From NCBI RefSeq assembly GCF_030166555.2, contig NZ_CP126461.2: DNA of 64,000 bases; one strand, given 5' to 3'. Position 1 is the stretch's first letter. Each line of letters begins with the position of its first letter. A program made the position numbers and the translations under genes. The DNA comes from Acholeplasma laidlawii_A (GTDB lineage Bacteria; Bacillota_I; Bacilli_A; Acholeplasmatales; Acholeplasmataceae). Positions 37,896 through 46,855 of this stretch are shown piece by piece. Under the pieces are notes generated by a model, which worked only from the letters and a program-made list of their open reading frames with translations, searched no databases and was not told the origin of the DNA.

Positions 37896-39395
37896 CTATT
37901 CAGTTATTCTATACTTTTTGTTGTAGTATTTTCTTAAATTATATCCAATAGCTGTTAGGAAAAACTCCATTTTAACATTTACAGTACCACGGCGTCTAAA
38001 TCGTCTCACATTAAACGCTTCTTTAATAACTCCAAATGCACCTTCAACTTGAATTGACCTCTGATTTCTAAGGTCAATTCCAAGTGGTGATTTAAGATTT
38101 TTAATGACTTCTCTTTGGTACTCAAGATTTTCATTATTAATCTCTTTCTGTTTACCATTCGGTAGTTCGTAAACTTCATTACCCTTTTTATTCTTATGGA
38201 CATATTTTAATACATCACCATTAGGTGATTTAAAGTCATCGCCTTCTTTAATAAGATTGAGTGCGAAATAAGGATCATTCATCCGTTTCTTATCATTCGT
38301 ATCTTTACTATACATCGTGTACTTTTGGAATAACTCCATATGATTAAGTTTTAAGTACCTGTAGTTAACTAGTCCGCCATATCCAGCGTCTGCTACAGGA
38401 TATTTTGGATAATATCCATAGCTTTGTTTAAATCCTTCTAAAAATGGAATGAAGGTTTTATAATCACTGCGGTCTTGATAAATATCCATATGTAGAATAT
38501 ATTCATCAGCTACACCAATTTGAATATTGTATCCTGGCTTTAATTGACTGTTTCTCATATGGTCTTCCTTCATATGCATAAACGTTGCTGATTTATCGGT
38601 TTTTGCATATGAATTTCTATCAGGTCCCATAATATCTAAATGGTTTTGATATTCATTTAATTTAGTTATATAGTCTAGGATATGTTCATAATCTCTTTGT
38701 AGAGGGGCTTTTCTCTTGCCTTTGCCCGCTACAAAGTTGATTTTATGTAGTTTGATTTCTTTATCTAAAAAATCTTTAATCTTAAATAGATAGGTTGCAT
38801 CATAGGTTTCATGTGTATTAAAAAGCATATCGCTTTCTTGATATCTTAAATTTAATTCGGTGAGTAATTTACTTATTTTCTTATAGAGCTTATCTCGAAA
38901 CTTTTCTACTGACCCACGCCAAGTAAAACTATATTTATTAGCTACTGATTCTATCTTGGTACCATCAATAAATAAGTTATTAGTATCTATGTTTTCTTCC
39001 TTGATTAGGTACTTTGTTAATTCATAGAAGATGTTATCAATTCCATTTACTAAGTATTTGTCCATAAATGTCTTGATGGTTTGATGACTTGGTATGAGTT
39101 CATCTGTTAGCCACATGATTCTTATATCATTTCTTGCAGCTTTGGCCATGTCCCTTAGTGTTTGAATCTTTTCCATTTGACAGAATAAGATCAGTTTTAA
39201 CATCTGATGCGGATTATATCCGATACGACCTCTCGTATCTTTCGGATATTTCAAGTATTTGTCTATCTCCAATTTACTAAATACTTCATCAAATGTACGA
39301 ACTTCACTATCAAACGGTATCTTTATATCTAAAGATAGTGGTAATTTTAACTGTTTTGAGTTAAAATAGTTAGGTATATGATTGTTAGTTTGCAT
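37896..39395 (-). CDS. IS1182-family transposase
   Basis: A complete 499 residue DDE transposase. The N-terminal DUF772-like part (RGRIGYNPHQMLKLILF) is followed by the DDE core with NNLFIDGTKIESVANKYSF, YPVADAGYGG and EGAFGVIKEAFNVRRF. It is encoded opposite to rpoC. A decayed homologue is at 23673-24684. No disabling change is visible, so the element may be active. Confidence 0.92.
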   Translation of the reverse strand: MQTNNHIPNYFNSKQLKLPLSLDIKIPFDSEVRTFDEVFSKLEIDKYLKYPKDTRGRIGYNPHQMLKLILFCQMEKIQTLRDMAKAARNDIRIMWLTDELIPSHQTIKTFMDKYLVNGIDNIFYELTKYLIKEENIDTNNLFIDGTKIESVANKYSFTWRGSVEKFRDKLYKKISKLLTELNLRYQESDMLFNTHETYDATYLFKIKDFLDKEIKLHKINFVAGKGKRKAPLQRDYEHILDYITKLNEYQNHLDIMGPDRNSYAKTDKSATFMHMKEDHMRNSQLKPGYNIQIGVADEYILHMDIYQDRSDYKTFIPFLEGFKQSYGYYPKYPVADAGYGGLVNYRYLKLNHMELFQKYTMYSKDTNDKKRMNDPYFALNLIKEGDDFKSPNGDVLKYVHKNKKGNEVYELPNGKQKEINNENLEYQREVIKNLKSPLGIDLRNQRSIQVEGAFGVIKEAFNVRRFRRRGTVNVKMEFFLTAIGYNLRKYYNKKYRITE

Positions 39396-39407
39396 ACTTC
39401 AATTATA

Positions 39408-39444
39408 CCAAAAAACCGCCCTGGTCTCCAGAGCGGCTTTTTGG
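39408..39444 (-). promoter_or_regulatory. Strong hairpin in the IS leader
   Basis: CCAAAAA, CCGC and CTGG arms pair with CCAG, GCGG and TTTTTGG just ahead of the transposase start. It can serve as a terminator in either direction and may shield the transposase from read-through transcription. Confidence 0.6.
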
Positions 39445-39529
39445 TTTATAAGACTACAACTATTTTATTTCGTTACAGTCCCTTTTTATATCAAAATGCT
39501 AATAATTTCAATATTTTATACTTTTAAAG

Positions 39530-39642
39530 TATAATAAAGGTGTAATCTAATATATTAAGTCAAGGCTGTAAAGACTCAAGGGAGAAAGTTTTTACAGTCA
39601 TAAAAATCATAAAAAGGGGTACTAAAAGGTGTCCCTTTTTAT
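39530..39642 (+). ncRNA. Candidate small RNA with its own promoter and terminator
   Basis: TATAAT at 39530-39535 has a weak TTCAAT -35 at 17 bases. A roughly 100 base transcript would contain a 13 bp stem (GGCTGTAAAGACT with AGTTTTTACAGTC) whose loop is CAAGGGAGAA, an SD-like sequence. It ends in a terminator (AAAAAGGG and CCCTTTTT, 39611-39640). No open frame of note lies inside. It could also be the relic leader of a lost gene. Confidence 0.45.
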
Positions 39643-39687
39643 CTTATAGGTTATAATAGAGCTATAAACTAAGTAGGAGGTAGACAT

Positions 39688-39963
39688 ATGATGTTCAAAC
39701 AAGAACCCGGACGATTTTATTTAAATGATGAATCGGGTAAAATGATTGCAGAAATTACTTATAAATATATCGGTGAAAATATTTCAGCAACACATACATT
39801 TGTTGATCCAGTATTAAGGGGACAAGGTATTGCACAAAAGTTAGTCGATGAAGTTGTAAGACTTTCTAGAAGTGAAGGGAAGAAAATAGATCCTGTTTGT
39901 CCATATGTAAAAAATCTTTTCGAAAAGGATATGCAGTATAGTGATGTGTATTTAAAGCGTTAG
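39688..39963 (+). CDS. Small GNAT-fold acetyltransferase
   Basis: A 91 residue protein of the Acetyltransf_CG (YjdJ) type. HTFVDPVLRGQGIAQKLVDE contains the acetyl-CoA loop RGQGIA, and the end VCPYVKNLFEKDMQY is typical. Probably an N-acetyltransferase on an unknown small target. AGGAGG precedes the start. It is 85 bases before the diguanylate cyclase gene. Confidence 0.85.
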   Translation: MMFKQEPGRFYLNDESGKMIAEITYKYIGENISATHTFVDPVLRGQGIAQKLVDEVVRLSRSEGKKIDPVCPYVKNLFEKDMQYSDVYLKR

Positions 39964-40048
39964 ATTATAGTGATTGACAGTTTTAAATGTATGGTATGTT
40001 AAAATAATTGTTGTGTGATAAAAAAATACATAGATTAGGGAGAAATCT

Positions 40049-41176
40049 ATGCAAACTGTAAATATAGCTTTATTTGTTTATTCATTTATCTTATTGATTT
40101 CTATATATTTATCAAGTGGACAAGTTAGGTATAAGTTAATGAGTGATAGGATTTTTAGATCACTTATTAGGGTAACCCTGCTTCTTTTAATGATTGATAT
40201 GATAGCTAGGTTTGAGGGGTTAGACTATTGGTTCTACCCTGTTTTTAGCCGTGTAGGTAATTTTTTATCTTATGGCATGAGTCACTTTATAGCAACATTA
40301 TGGTTTTTATATATTCATAATCGAATATATAGTGATACAGAAAGAACAAGAAATCTATATAAGTATTTTTTAGTGATTAATAGTGTAAACTGGGTTTTGT
40401 TAATAGTAACTCAGTTTACAGGTTGGTACTATTACATTGATAGTGCAAATAACTATTTTAGAGGTCCATTGTTTTTATGGACACATGTTGTCAATGGTTT
40501 AATATTATTAAGCTCGCTTATCTTATTAGTTTCTAAACATAAACGAATTGAGAAAAATACGATGTTTGCATATTTTTTGTTTAGTTTAGTTCCGGCGATT
40601 GGTTTAGTGATGCAAATCGTTTTACCAGGTATTGCATATATCCCAAATTCAGTTGCTGCAGCGCTTATCATTATTTATTTGTTTGTCCAAAACAATAAAG
40701 TAAGATATGATCACTTAACTGGCATATTTAATAGAAGGCATATGGATTATTATTTAGATGAAAAACTAATACGTGCAAAACGCGGTAAACCATTTTCAGC
40801 TATTTTATTTGATTTAGACGATTTTAAAGATATCAATGATACATTAGGTCACTCTGTTGGTGATATTGCGATTAAAAAAACAGCAAAAATACTTGCCAAT
40901 GCAAGTAGTAAAAACGAATTTTTAGCACGTTATGGTGGGGATGAGTTTTTAATCATCACAAGTAAATATGAAAAACAAGATATTGATGAAATAGTTCAAA
41001 GAGTCTATGATGGTATTGATCAGTTTAATAAAATCAATGATAAATTTAAACTAAGTATCAGTCATGGTCATTATGTATATCAAACAAATTTGGACTTAAC
41101 ACGAGATCAATTCATTGATGTTGTAGATAGAAATATGTATGAAAATAAAACAAACAAAAAGAAATCGAGTATATGA
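40049..41176 (+). CDS. Membrane diguanylate cyclase with GGDEF domain
   Basis: A 375 residue protein with about six membrane segments (residues 1-215) and a complete GGDEF domain: DHLTGIFNRR, DLDDFKDINDTLGHSVGD and RYGGDEFLII. The active site is intact, so it should make cyclic di-GMP from GTP. No RxxD inhibitory site is visible before GGDEF. The stop overlaps the next gene start (ATGA), so it is coupled to the S24-type peptidase gene. Confidence 0.85.
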   Translation: MQTVNIALFVYSFILLISIYLSSGQVRYKLMSDRIFRSLIRVTLLLLMIDMIARFEGLDYWFYPVFSRVGNFLSYGMSHFIATLWFLYIHNRIYSDTERTRNLYKYFLVINSVNWVLLIVTQFTGWYYYIDSANNYFRGPLFLWTHVVNGLILLSSLILLVSKHKRIEKNTMFAYFLFSLVPAIGLVMQIVLPGIAYIPNSVAAALIIIYLFVQNNKVRYDHLTGIFNRRHMDYYLDEKLIRAKRGKPFSAILFDLDDFKDINDTLGHSVGDIAIKKTAKILANASSKNEFLARYGGDEFLIITSKYEKQDIDEIVQRVYDGIDQFNKINDKFKLSISHGHYVYQTNLDLTRDQFIDVVDRNMYENKTNKKKSSI

Positions 41177-41601
41177 TACAAAATACGATATTAAAACAAT
41201 TAAATGAAAAGGGATTTGTTGTATCTAAAATAAGAGGGGTAAGTATGTGGCCCTTCTTTAATCAAAAAAACACACAAGTCTACATTAAGCGCGCGCCTAA
41301 TTATAAAAAAAATGATTGTATATTATTTTTAAGATCTAATGGCCAACTCATACTACACCGTATTTTAAAGGTAAAGGATGCCTACTTTTTAGTATCAGGT
41401 GATAATGAATCTGTCGTAGAAAAAGTTTATTTAGAACAGATAAAAGGATGTGTTTTTGAATATTATAAACACGGTAAGACAAAAACACTTACAGGTTTTA
41501 GATACCATGTATACCTTATATTTATGAAACTTTGTCGCCCACTTAGAGTCTTAAGAGACTTTATTAAAAAGTTCATTAAGAAATTAATTGGTAGAAAATA
41601 G
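41173..41601 (+). CDS. S24/S26-type peptidase
   Basis: A 142 residue protein with RGVSMWPFF (catalytic serine) and LILHRILKV, where histidine replaces the lysine general base, as in SipW-type signal peptidases. KKNDCILFLRSNG and VSGDNESV complete the family pattern. The basic C-terminal tail may contact the membrane. The N-terminal membrane anchor of ordinary signal peptidases is absent. Such proteins often accompany PqqD-like and HPr-kinase-like genes in peptide clusters, so it is a candidate processing protease for the peptides described here. It could instead act in other maturation. Confidence 0.72.
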   Translation: MIQNTILKQLNEKGFVVSKIRGVSMWPFFNQKNTQVYIKRAPNYKKNDCILFLRSNGQLILHRILKVKDAYFLVSGDNESVVEKVYLEQIKGCVFEYYKHGKTKTLTGFRYHVYLIFMKLCRPLRVLRDFIKKFIKKLIGRK

Positions 41602-41629
41602 AGCATTGATTACTTCATAAAAGGCAAAT

Positions 41630-41654
41630 AGACCACAAAAATCGTGGTCTTTTT
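41630..41654 (+). terminator. Intrinsic terminator
   Basis: AGACCAC and GTGGTCT followed by five T. Confidence 0.85.
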
Positions 41655-41666
41655 AATGTAAATATT

Positions 41667-41682
41667 GTGAAAACGTATTCAT
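41667..41682 (+). promoter_or_regulatory. cre site upstream of adhE
   Basis: GTGAAAACGTATTCAT matches the cre consensus at 15 of 16 positions, upstream of a TATAAA hexamer (41714-41719). Confidence 0.55.
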
Positions 41683-41763
41683 TATAGTTTCATTTGAATA
41701 AATTTTAAATTCATATAAAATAGAGATATAAAACCAATTCACATAACACAAGGAGAATTTAAT

Positions 41764-44352
41764 ATGGAAAAAGACACACTTATCTTAAACGAGGTAGATC
41801 TTTTAGTCACGTCCGCTTTAGAGGCGCTTGACGAATACATGGATTATACCCAAGAAAAGATTGATGAGATTGTAGCCAAAGTTTCTGTTGAGGCAATTGA
41901 TGCACATGGTAGTTTAGCTAAGCTTGCTGTAGAGGAAACTAAACGAGGGGTATTTGAAGATAAAGCAACCAAGAATTTATTTTCAGTAGAATATGTCATC
42001 AATCATATGAGACACTTAAAGACTGTAGGTATTATCTCAGAAAATACAGTAACAGGTATTACAGAAGTAGCGGATCCTGTTGGGGTAATTTGTGCGATTA
42101 CACCAGTAACAAACCCAACATCTACTACGATATTTAAGTCGTTGATTGCACTTAAAACTAGAAATCCAATCGTCTTTGCGTTTCATCCAAATGCGCAAAA
42201 TTCATCAAAGGAAGCAGCTAGAATTATTAAAGATGCAGCGATTAAATCAGGTGCTCCAAAGAATTGTATTTCATGGATTGAACATCCTAGTTTAGAAAAT
42301 ACAAACAAGCTTATGAACCACCCAGGGGTTGCAACAATCTTAGCAACTGGTGGTAACGCAATGGTTAAGGCAGCTTACTCATGTGGTAAACCAGCTCTTG
42401 GTGTAGGTGCAGGTAACGTACCAGCATATATTGAAAAAACTGCAAACATTAAAACCGCAATCAATGATATTGTCATGTCTAAGGCATTTGATAATGGTAT
42501 GGTGTGTGCATCTGAACAAGCAGCTATCATTGATAAAGAAATCTATAAAGAAGCTTTAGCAGAATTCAAAAAGTTACATACTTTTTTATGTAACAAAGAA
42601 CAAAAACAAATGCTTGAAACATTTATGTTCCCAGATGGTGTAAAGCTTAATCCTTATGTTGTAGGTAAGAGTGCACATCACATTGCAGAACTTGCAGGTT
42701 TTGAAGTTCCTTTAAATACTAATATTTTACTAGTAGAATGTAAGAGTGTTGGTAAAGAAGAACCACTTACAAGAGAAAAACTCTCACCAGTATTAGCAAT
42801 CCTTAAATCGAATGATGAAGTGCATGGTGTAGCACTGGCAAAAAGTATGGTAGAACTTGATGGTTTAGGGCACTCTGCAGTGATTCACACTCAAAATGAT
42901 GAACTTAAAAAAACCTTTGGTTTAGCGCTTAAAGCGATACGTATTATAGTGAATTCACCAGCTACTTTTGGTGGTATAGGTAATATATATAACAGATTTA
43001 TACCATCACTTACACTAGGGTGTGGTTCCTATGGTAAAAACTCTGTTTCTGATAATGTAAGTGCAGTGCACTTACTTAATATCAAACGTATCGGTGAAAG
43101 GAAAAATAATATGCAATGGTTTAAGGTGCCATCTAAAATTTACTTTGAAAAAGATTCTATTGAATACTTAAGACAAATGAGAGATGTTAATAAGGTTGTT
43201 ATCGTTACAGATAGAGTTATGGTTGACTTGGGTTATGTTAAAAAAGTAACAGATCAACTAAGTTTAAGACGTAATCATGTTGTATATCAACTATTTACAG
43301 ATGTTGAAGCGGATCCATCGATTGAAACAGTTCATAAAGGATATGAACTGATGAAATCCTTCCAACCAGATACGATTATTGCTATTGGTGGAGGTTCACC
43401 AATGGATGCTGCAAAAGCTATGTGGTTATTCTATGAAAACCCTGAAGTAGACTTTAATGACTTAAAACAAAAATTCATGGATATTAGAAAACGTGCATTT
43501 AGATATCCGGATTTAGGTAGAAAATCTAAATTAGTATGTATTCCAACAACATCAGGTACTGGTAGTGAAGTGACTCCTTTTGCAGTTATCACTGATAATA
43601 AAGAGTCTAAAAAATACCCATTAGCAGATTACTCACTAACACCAACTGTAGCAATTATTGACCCTGCACTTACACTTACTCAACCAAAAACTGTTACTGC
43701 AGATACTGGTATGGATGTATTAACGCATGCAGTAGAAGCTTACGTTTCAGTACTTGCTAATGACTATACAGACTCACTTGCAATTCAAGCGGTTAAAATG
43801 GTGTTTAAATATTTAAAACGTGCATTTGATAATGGATTGGACTTCGAAGCAAGAGAGAAGATGCATAATGCATCTACCATGGCAGGTATGGCTTTTGGTA
43901 ATGCATTCTTAGGTATATCTCACTCTATGGCACATAAGGTTGGTGGAAGATATCATATACCTCATGGTAGAATTAATGCAATCTTATTACCACATGTGGT
44001 CTTATATAATGGTACAGTTCCAGCTAAACTATCTACTTGGCCAAAATATACTCATTATGTAGCAGATGAAAAGTACATGGAACTTGCAAGAGCAATCGGA
44101 CTTGATCCTAAATCTAAAGAAGAAGGCGTTAAGATGTTTGCAAAAGCTTGTCATGATTTAGCAGTATCACTAGGTATTGATATGAGTTTTGCTAGTCAAA
44201 GCGTAGAAGAAAAAGATTTCTTAGAACATAGTGAAACTTTAGCTTATCTAGCTTATGAGGATCAATGTTCAACAGCAAACCCTAGACTACCTTTAGTTGC
44301 GGATATGAAGGTTATCTTAGAAAATGCATATTACGGAAAACTTGATATATAG
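41764..44352 (+). CDS. adhE: Bifunctional acetaldehyde-CoA/alcohol dehydrogenase
   Basis: An 862 residue fusion that reduces acetyl-CoA to acetaldehyde and then to ethanol, regenerating NAD. The N-terminal aldehyde dehydrogenase half has the catalytic cysteine in MVCASEQA; the C-terminal iron-type alcohol dehydrogenase has GGGSPMDAAKAMW, HAVEAYVS and HSMAHKVGGRYHIPHG with the metal histidines. The length is normal. AAGGAG lies close to the start. The cre site upstream suggests CcpA control of fermentation. A long stem-loop follows. Confidence 0.96.
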   Translation: MEKDTLILNEVDLLVTSALEALDEYMDYTQEKIDEIVAKVSVEAIDAHGSLAKLAVEETKRGVFEDKATKNLFSVEYVINHMRHLKTVGIISENTVTGITEVADPVGVICAITPVTNPTSTTIFKSLIALKTRNPIVFAFHPNAQNSSKEAARIIKDAAIKSGAPKNCISWIEHPSLENTNKLMNHPGVATILATGGNAMVKAAYSCGKPALGVGAGNVPAYIEKTANIKTAINDIVMSKAFDNGMVCASEQAAIIDKEIYKEALAEFKKLHTFLCNKEQKQMLETFMFPDGVKLNPYVVGKSAHHIAELAGFEVPLNTNILLVECKSVGKEEPLTREKLSPVLAILKSNDEVHGVALAKSMVELDGLGHSAVIHTQNDELKKTFGLALKAIRIIVNSPATFGGIGNIYNRFIPSLTLGCGSYGKNSVSDNVSAVHLLNIKRIGERKNNMQWFKVPSKIYFEKDSIEYLRQMRDVNKVVIVTDRVMVDLGYVKKVTDQLSLRRNHVVYQLFTDVEADPSIETVHKGYELMKSFQPDTIIAIGGGSPMDAAKAMWLFYENPEVDFNDLKQKFMDIRKRAFRYPDLGRKSKLVCIPTTSGTGSEVTPFAVITDNKESKKYPLADYSLTPTVAIIDPALTLTQPKTVTADTGMDVLTHAVEAYVSVLANDYTDSLAIQAVKMVFKYLKRAFDNGLDFEAREKMHNASTMAGMAFGNAFLGISHSMAHKVGGRYHIPHGRINAILLPHVVLYNGTVPAKLSTWPKYTHYVADEKYMELARAIGLDPKSKEEGVKMFAKACHDLAVSLGIDMSFASQSVEEKDFLEHSETLAYLAYEDQCSTANPRLPLVADMKVILENAYYGKLDI

Positions 44353-44374
44353 TCTAAATTCAAATAATTAAATC

Positions 44375-44443
44375 AAAGACTTTCAAATAACTTATAGGTT
44401 TTAGTAAATCTTATAATACAAAAGTTATTTGAAAGTCTTTTTA
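44375..44443 (+). terminator. Long terminator after adhE
   Basis: A 19 bp perfect stem (AAAGACTTTCAAATAACTT) with a loop of about 28 bases and a T run. Confidence 0.8.
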
Positions 44444-44568
44444 TATGTATCTTTTCTGAAAAACATCCAAAAACTGAAAATAATTTTCGCAAAATGAAAA
44501 AAATATGAAATCACTGTATAAATTGATATAAAAAAGCGAAATGATATACGAAACTATATTAAGTGTAA

Positions 44569-44601
44569 TATAATCATAGGTAAATATGGAAGCGTTTTTA
44601 T
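44569..44601 (+). promoter_or_regulatory. -10 element and cre-like site of the peptide 2 operon
   Basis: TATAAT at 44569-44574 and ATGGAAGCGTTTTTAT at 44586-44601 (15 of 16 cre positions). The cre-like site would lie just after the transcription start, a position suited to repression by CcpA. The -35 is weak. Confidence 0.5.
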
Positions 44602-44613
44602 AAGGGGGAAAAT

Positions 44614-44745
44614 ATGATAAAAACCGCAGAAACAAAAAAGAGGACATATGAGTGTCCTGTTATTGAAGTGGTCAAGTTTGAAGAAAATGTTCGAACTGGA
44701 TCCGAGGGTTCAGCAAATGTGAGTGACTGGTGGTTTGAGGGATAA
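44614..44745 (+). CDS. Small RiPP-precursor-like peptide 2
   Basis: A 43 residue peptide with a strong AAGGGGG SD (44602-44608). It starts MIKTAETKKRTYECPVIEVV and continues with KF, VRTGS and the tail EGSANVSDWWFEG. The leader shares KKxTYxxPxIExxxF with peptide 1 at 18149; the tails differ but are both acidic and tryptophan-containing. The following secreted protein starts three bases after the stop, so the pair is probably translationally coupled. Nearby are HPr-kinase-like 2 and the S24-type peptidase. It has one cysteine in the leader and serine residues in the tail. Function is inference. Confidence 0.65.
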   Translation: MIKTAETKKRTYECPVIEVVKFEENVRTGSEGSANVSDWWFEG

Positions 44746-44748
44746 GTG

Positions 44749-46773
44749 ATGAAGAAAATTATAATTATTGTAACTTTCCTAGTAACACTATTACTAGTCA
44801 CACCTTTTGTATTTGCAAGTAGTGGTGCACCTACAATGATAGATGGTGCATCTATTAGAACAAGTGGAGAACAAGGTTTGAGATTTTATGCAAATCTTGA
44901 AAATGAAGCTGTAACTAGTCAAGGTTTTTATCTTGTATATGGTGAAGCTTCAGTAGTTAATCTTCAAACTGCTATTTCTAATGCAGTTGAAGGTAATGTT
45001 ATGTTAAATGGCAAAAAGGTTTTCAAAGTAGAAGTTGAAAACAGAGAACCAAATGGTGATTTCAGTGTTGTTTTAACTGGTATACCTGAAGTTGGTTATT
45101 TAGATAAAATAACTGCAATTGCTTATGGTGTTGTTGATAATGCAGAAGTGTTTGTAAGTGCGGGTACCACAAGATCTATTGGAGAAGTGGCTTATAAGAT
45201 GGCGCAAGCTGGTCAAATTAATGAAACAGCAAGGCAAATACTGGATGTTATAGATAATGAGTTTAGTGCATTATTTGAAAGACCTTGGGGAACGTTTGAA
45301 GAAAGTTCTGGAATATATTCTACAGACCCTGAAGAAATAGAACAGGCATTCATCGCTGACTGGAATTCAAAATTCGGAACTACATGGACAGATATTGATG
45401 CTACAACTTTTGCAGCTAACACAAGAATGGGTGGCACCGGATCGCAAGGTACTAGTACAACTGTAGCAACAACTAGAATCTATCAATTCTTCAATGATTC
45501 TACTATGAAATATCGTTGGGAATGGTTACTCGATTACTTTATGGCAACAGACAATATTACACATGCAGCAAGACAAGCAACAGCTATTAAGGGTGATGGT
45601 ACTAATGGTACTTATGCTCTATACTGGGCAGACCACTTAACATACTCAATCTCGAATTTCTTTAATTATGAACATAAGACGGGTTGGAGTACTGCAATGA
45701 ATTTTACAGTAGGTAATGGTACTACAAGACATAGAAGAATTAGTGAGTTCAATAATAGAATTGTACGTCAAGCAGACTTCAATATGTTGAATAAAGTTGG
45801 AGACGTTGTTGTTCTACCAAATAATCTAACAAAACTGGGCCATACATTTGATAATAGTTATTCGGAAGGATTAAATAATTACACAAGCAGTTATACTTTG
45901 ACAGGTGAATCTAAAATCCTTACTCCTAATTTTACTGCGATAACATATGATATTAATTTCTTTGATGGGGTTGATGAACTAGATTTTTCAGTGAATAATT
46001 ATGATGTAAATCAAAATGTGACACTACCATCATATTCTAAGGAAGGCTACGTCTTCGAAGGATGGTATGATAATGCTGAATTTATTGGATCACCTATTAG
46101 TAATATCGCAAGTGGTAACACTGGAAATAAAACATTTTATGCCAAAATGGTTGCAAGTGAGTTTGTTCAAGTTGAAGTTACATTAAACTTAGAGGGCGGT
46201 TTGTTAAGTTCTTCAGATATAATTGATTATGTTAGTACTGCAAAATATGTAGTGGCAACAAGATATTCGACAGCAGGAGATGTAGCAGGTGCTGATATAA
46301 CAGTAGGTACTGCAAGAGGTGGTCTATACTGGTATGTTATGGGCTTTAAACCTACAGCAATAAGCGGGATCTATCAATTAGTTGGTAAAGGCACAGGGTA
46401 TACAAATGCAGAGGCAACACTATATATTTCATATCATGATTCGTCTACATCACCATACAAAACTTTAATTGCATCAATTTACTCAACGGCAACTGTAGGA
46501 GATTATGTAGTAATTGAGTGGTTACCTGCACAAGTCATGGGAACAACGTCTATAGATATGTACTTTGTCAAACCAGTTCAGGTGAATTCAGATTTAGTCT
46601 TACAATTAACTGTACATACAGAGATGATCACTCCTGTTAAACCTGGGTACACTTTTGCAGGTTGGTATGATAATTCTGATTTTAATGGTACACCAATATT
46701 TACCTATCCTGGATTTACAGCAGAAGATAATATTACAAGCATCACATATTATGCTAAATGGGTGGCTAACTAA
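44749..46773 (+). CDS. Secreted surface protein with shared ASIR-type domains and InlB-like repeats
   Basis: A Sec-exported 674 residue protein (MKKIIIIVTFLVTLLLVTPF signal, no lipobox). Residues about 27-150 (DGASIRTSGEQGLRFYANLE) and about 188-330 (AFIADWNSKF) match, in the same order, the C-terminal halves of the two GHL10-type proteins at 47560 and 51603. Two InlB/Flg_new-type repeats follow (about 400-470, GYVFEGWYDNAEF; about 605-674, GYTFAGWYDNSDF). I chose ATG 44749 rather than GTG 44746. It is coupled to peptide 2. The role is unknown, perhaps adhesion or carbohydrate-related. A weak terminator follows. Confidence 0.75.
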   Translation: MKKIIIIVTFLVTLLLVTPFVFASSGAPTMIDGASIRTSGEQGLRFYANLENEAVTSQGFYLVYGEASVVNLQTAISNAVEGNVMLNGKKVFKVEVENREPNGDFSVVLTGIPEVGYLDKITAIAYGVVDNAEVFVSAGTTRSIGEVAYKMAQAGQINETARQILDVIDNEFSALFERPWGTFEESSGIYSTDPEEIEQAFIADWNSKFGTTWTDIDATTFAANTRMGGTGSQGTSTTVATTRIYQFFNDSTMKYRWEWLLDYFMATDNITHAARQATAIKGDGTNGTYALYWADHLTYSISNFFNYEHKTGWSTAMNFTVGNGTTRHRRISEFNNRIVRQADFNMLNKVGDVVVLPNNLTKLGHTFDNSYSEGLNNYTSSYTLTGESKILTPNFTAITYDINFFDGVDELDFSVNNYDVNQNVTLPSYSKEGYVFEGWYDNAEFIGSPISNIASGNTGNKTFYAKMVASEFVQVEVTLNLEGGLLSSSDIIDYVSTAKYVVATRYSTAGDVAGADITVGTARGGLYWYVMGFKPTAISGIYQLVGKGTGYTNAEATLYISYHDSSTSPYKTLIASIYSTATVGDYVVIEWLPAQVMGTTSIDMYFVKPVQVNSDLVLQLTVHTEMITPVKPGYTFAGWYDNSDFNGTPIFTYPGFTAEDNITSITYYAKWVAN

Positions 46774-46807
46774 TTAAACTGGCGCTAAACATAATGGATA
46801 AAATATT

Positions 46808-46840
46808 AAAGGTGCTTTAGAGAATCTGAAGCACCTTTAT
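46808..46840 (+). terminator. Weak terminator before HPr-kinase-like 2
   Basis: AAAGGTGCTT pairs with AAGCACCTTT, but only a short T tract follows. Read-through is likely. Confidence 0.55.
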
Positions 46841-46855
46841 ATTTATAGAGGGACT

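Larger units (their letters stand above)
37729..39482 (-). mobile_element. Intact IS1182-type insertion sequence
   Basis: A 1754 base element bounded by inverted ends GGGACTGTAAAGAAATGAAG on the left and, on the right, the reverse complement of GGGACTGTAACGAAATAAAA. It carries one transposase. No target duplication is evident. A hairpin GGACTGT/ACAGTCC with a T run (about 37730-37796) lies at the left end and can terminate rpoC transcription. Confidence 0.88.

Noticed and set aside
39408..39444. The hairpin as a separate repeat or CRISPR unit
   Set aside because: It is a single stem-loop inside the IS, not a series of spaced repeats.
37729..39482. Target-site duplication of the IS
   Set aside because: The bases flanking the two ends are A/T-rich but not identical, so no duplication can be claimed.
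18149..44745. Calling the peptides lasso peptide precursors
   Set aside because: The leader fits, but there is no asparagine-synthetase-like cyclase or transglutaminase-like protease in the window and the tails do not show a clear ring acceptor pattern.
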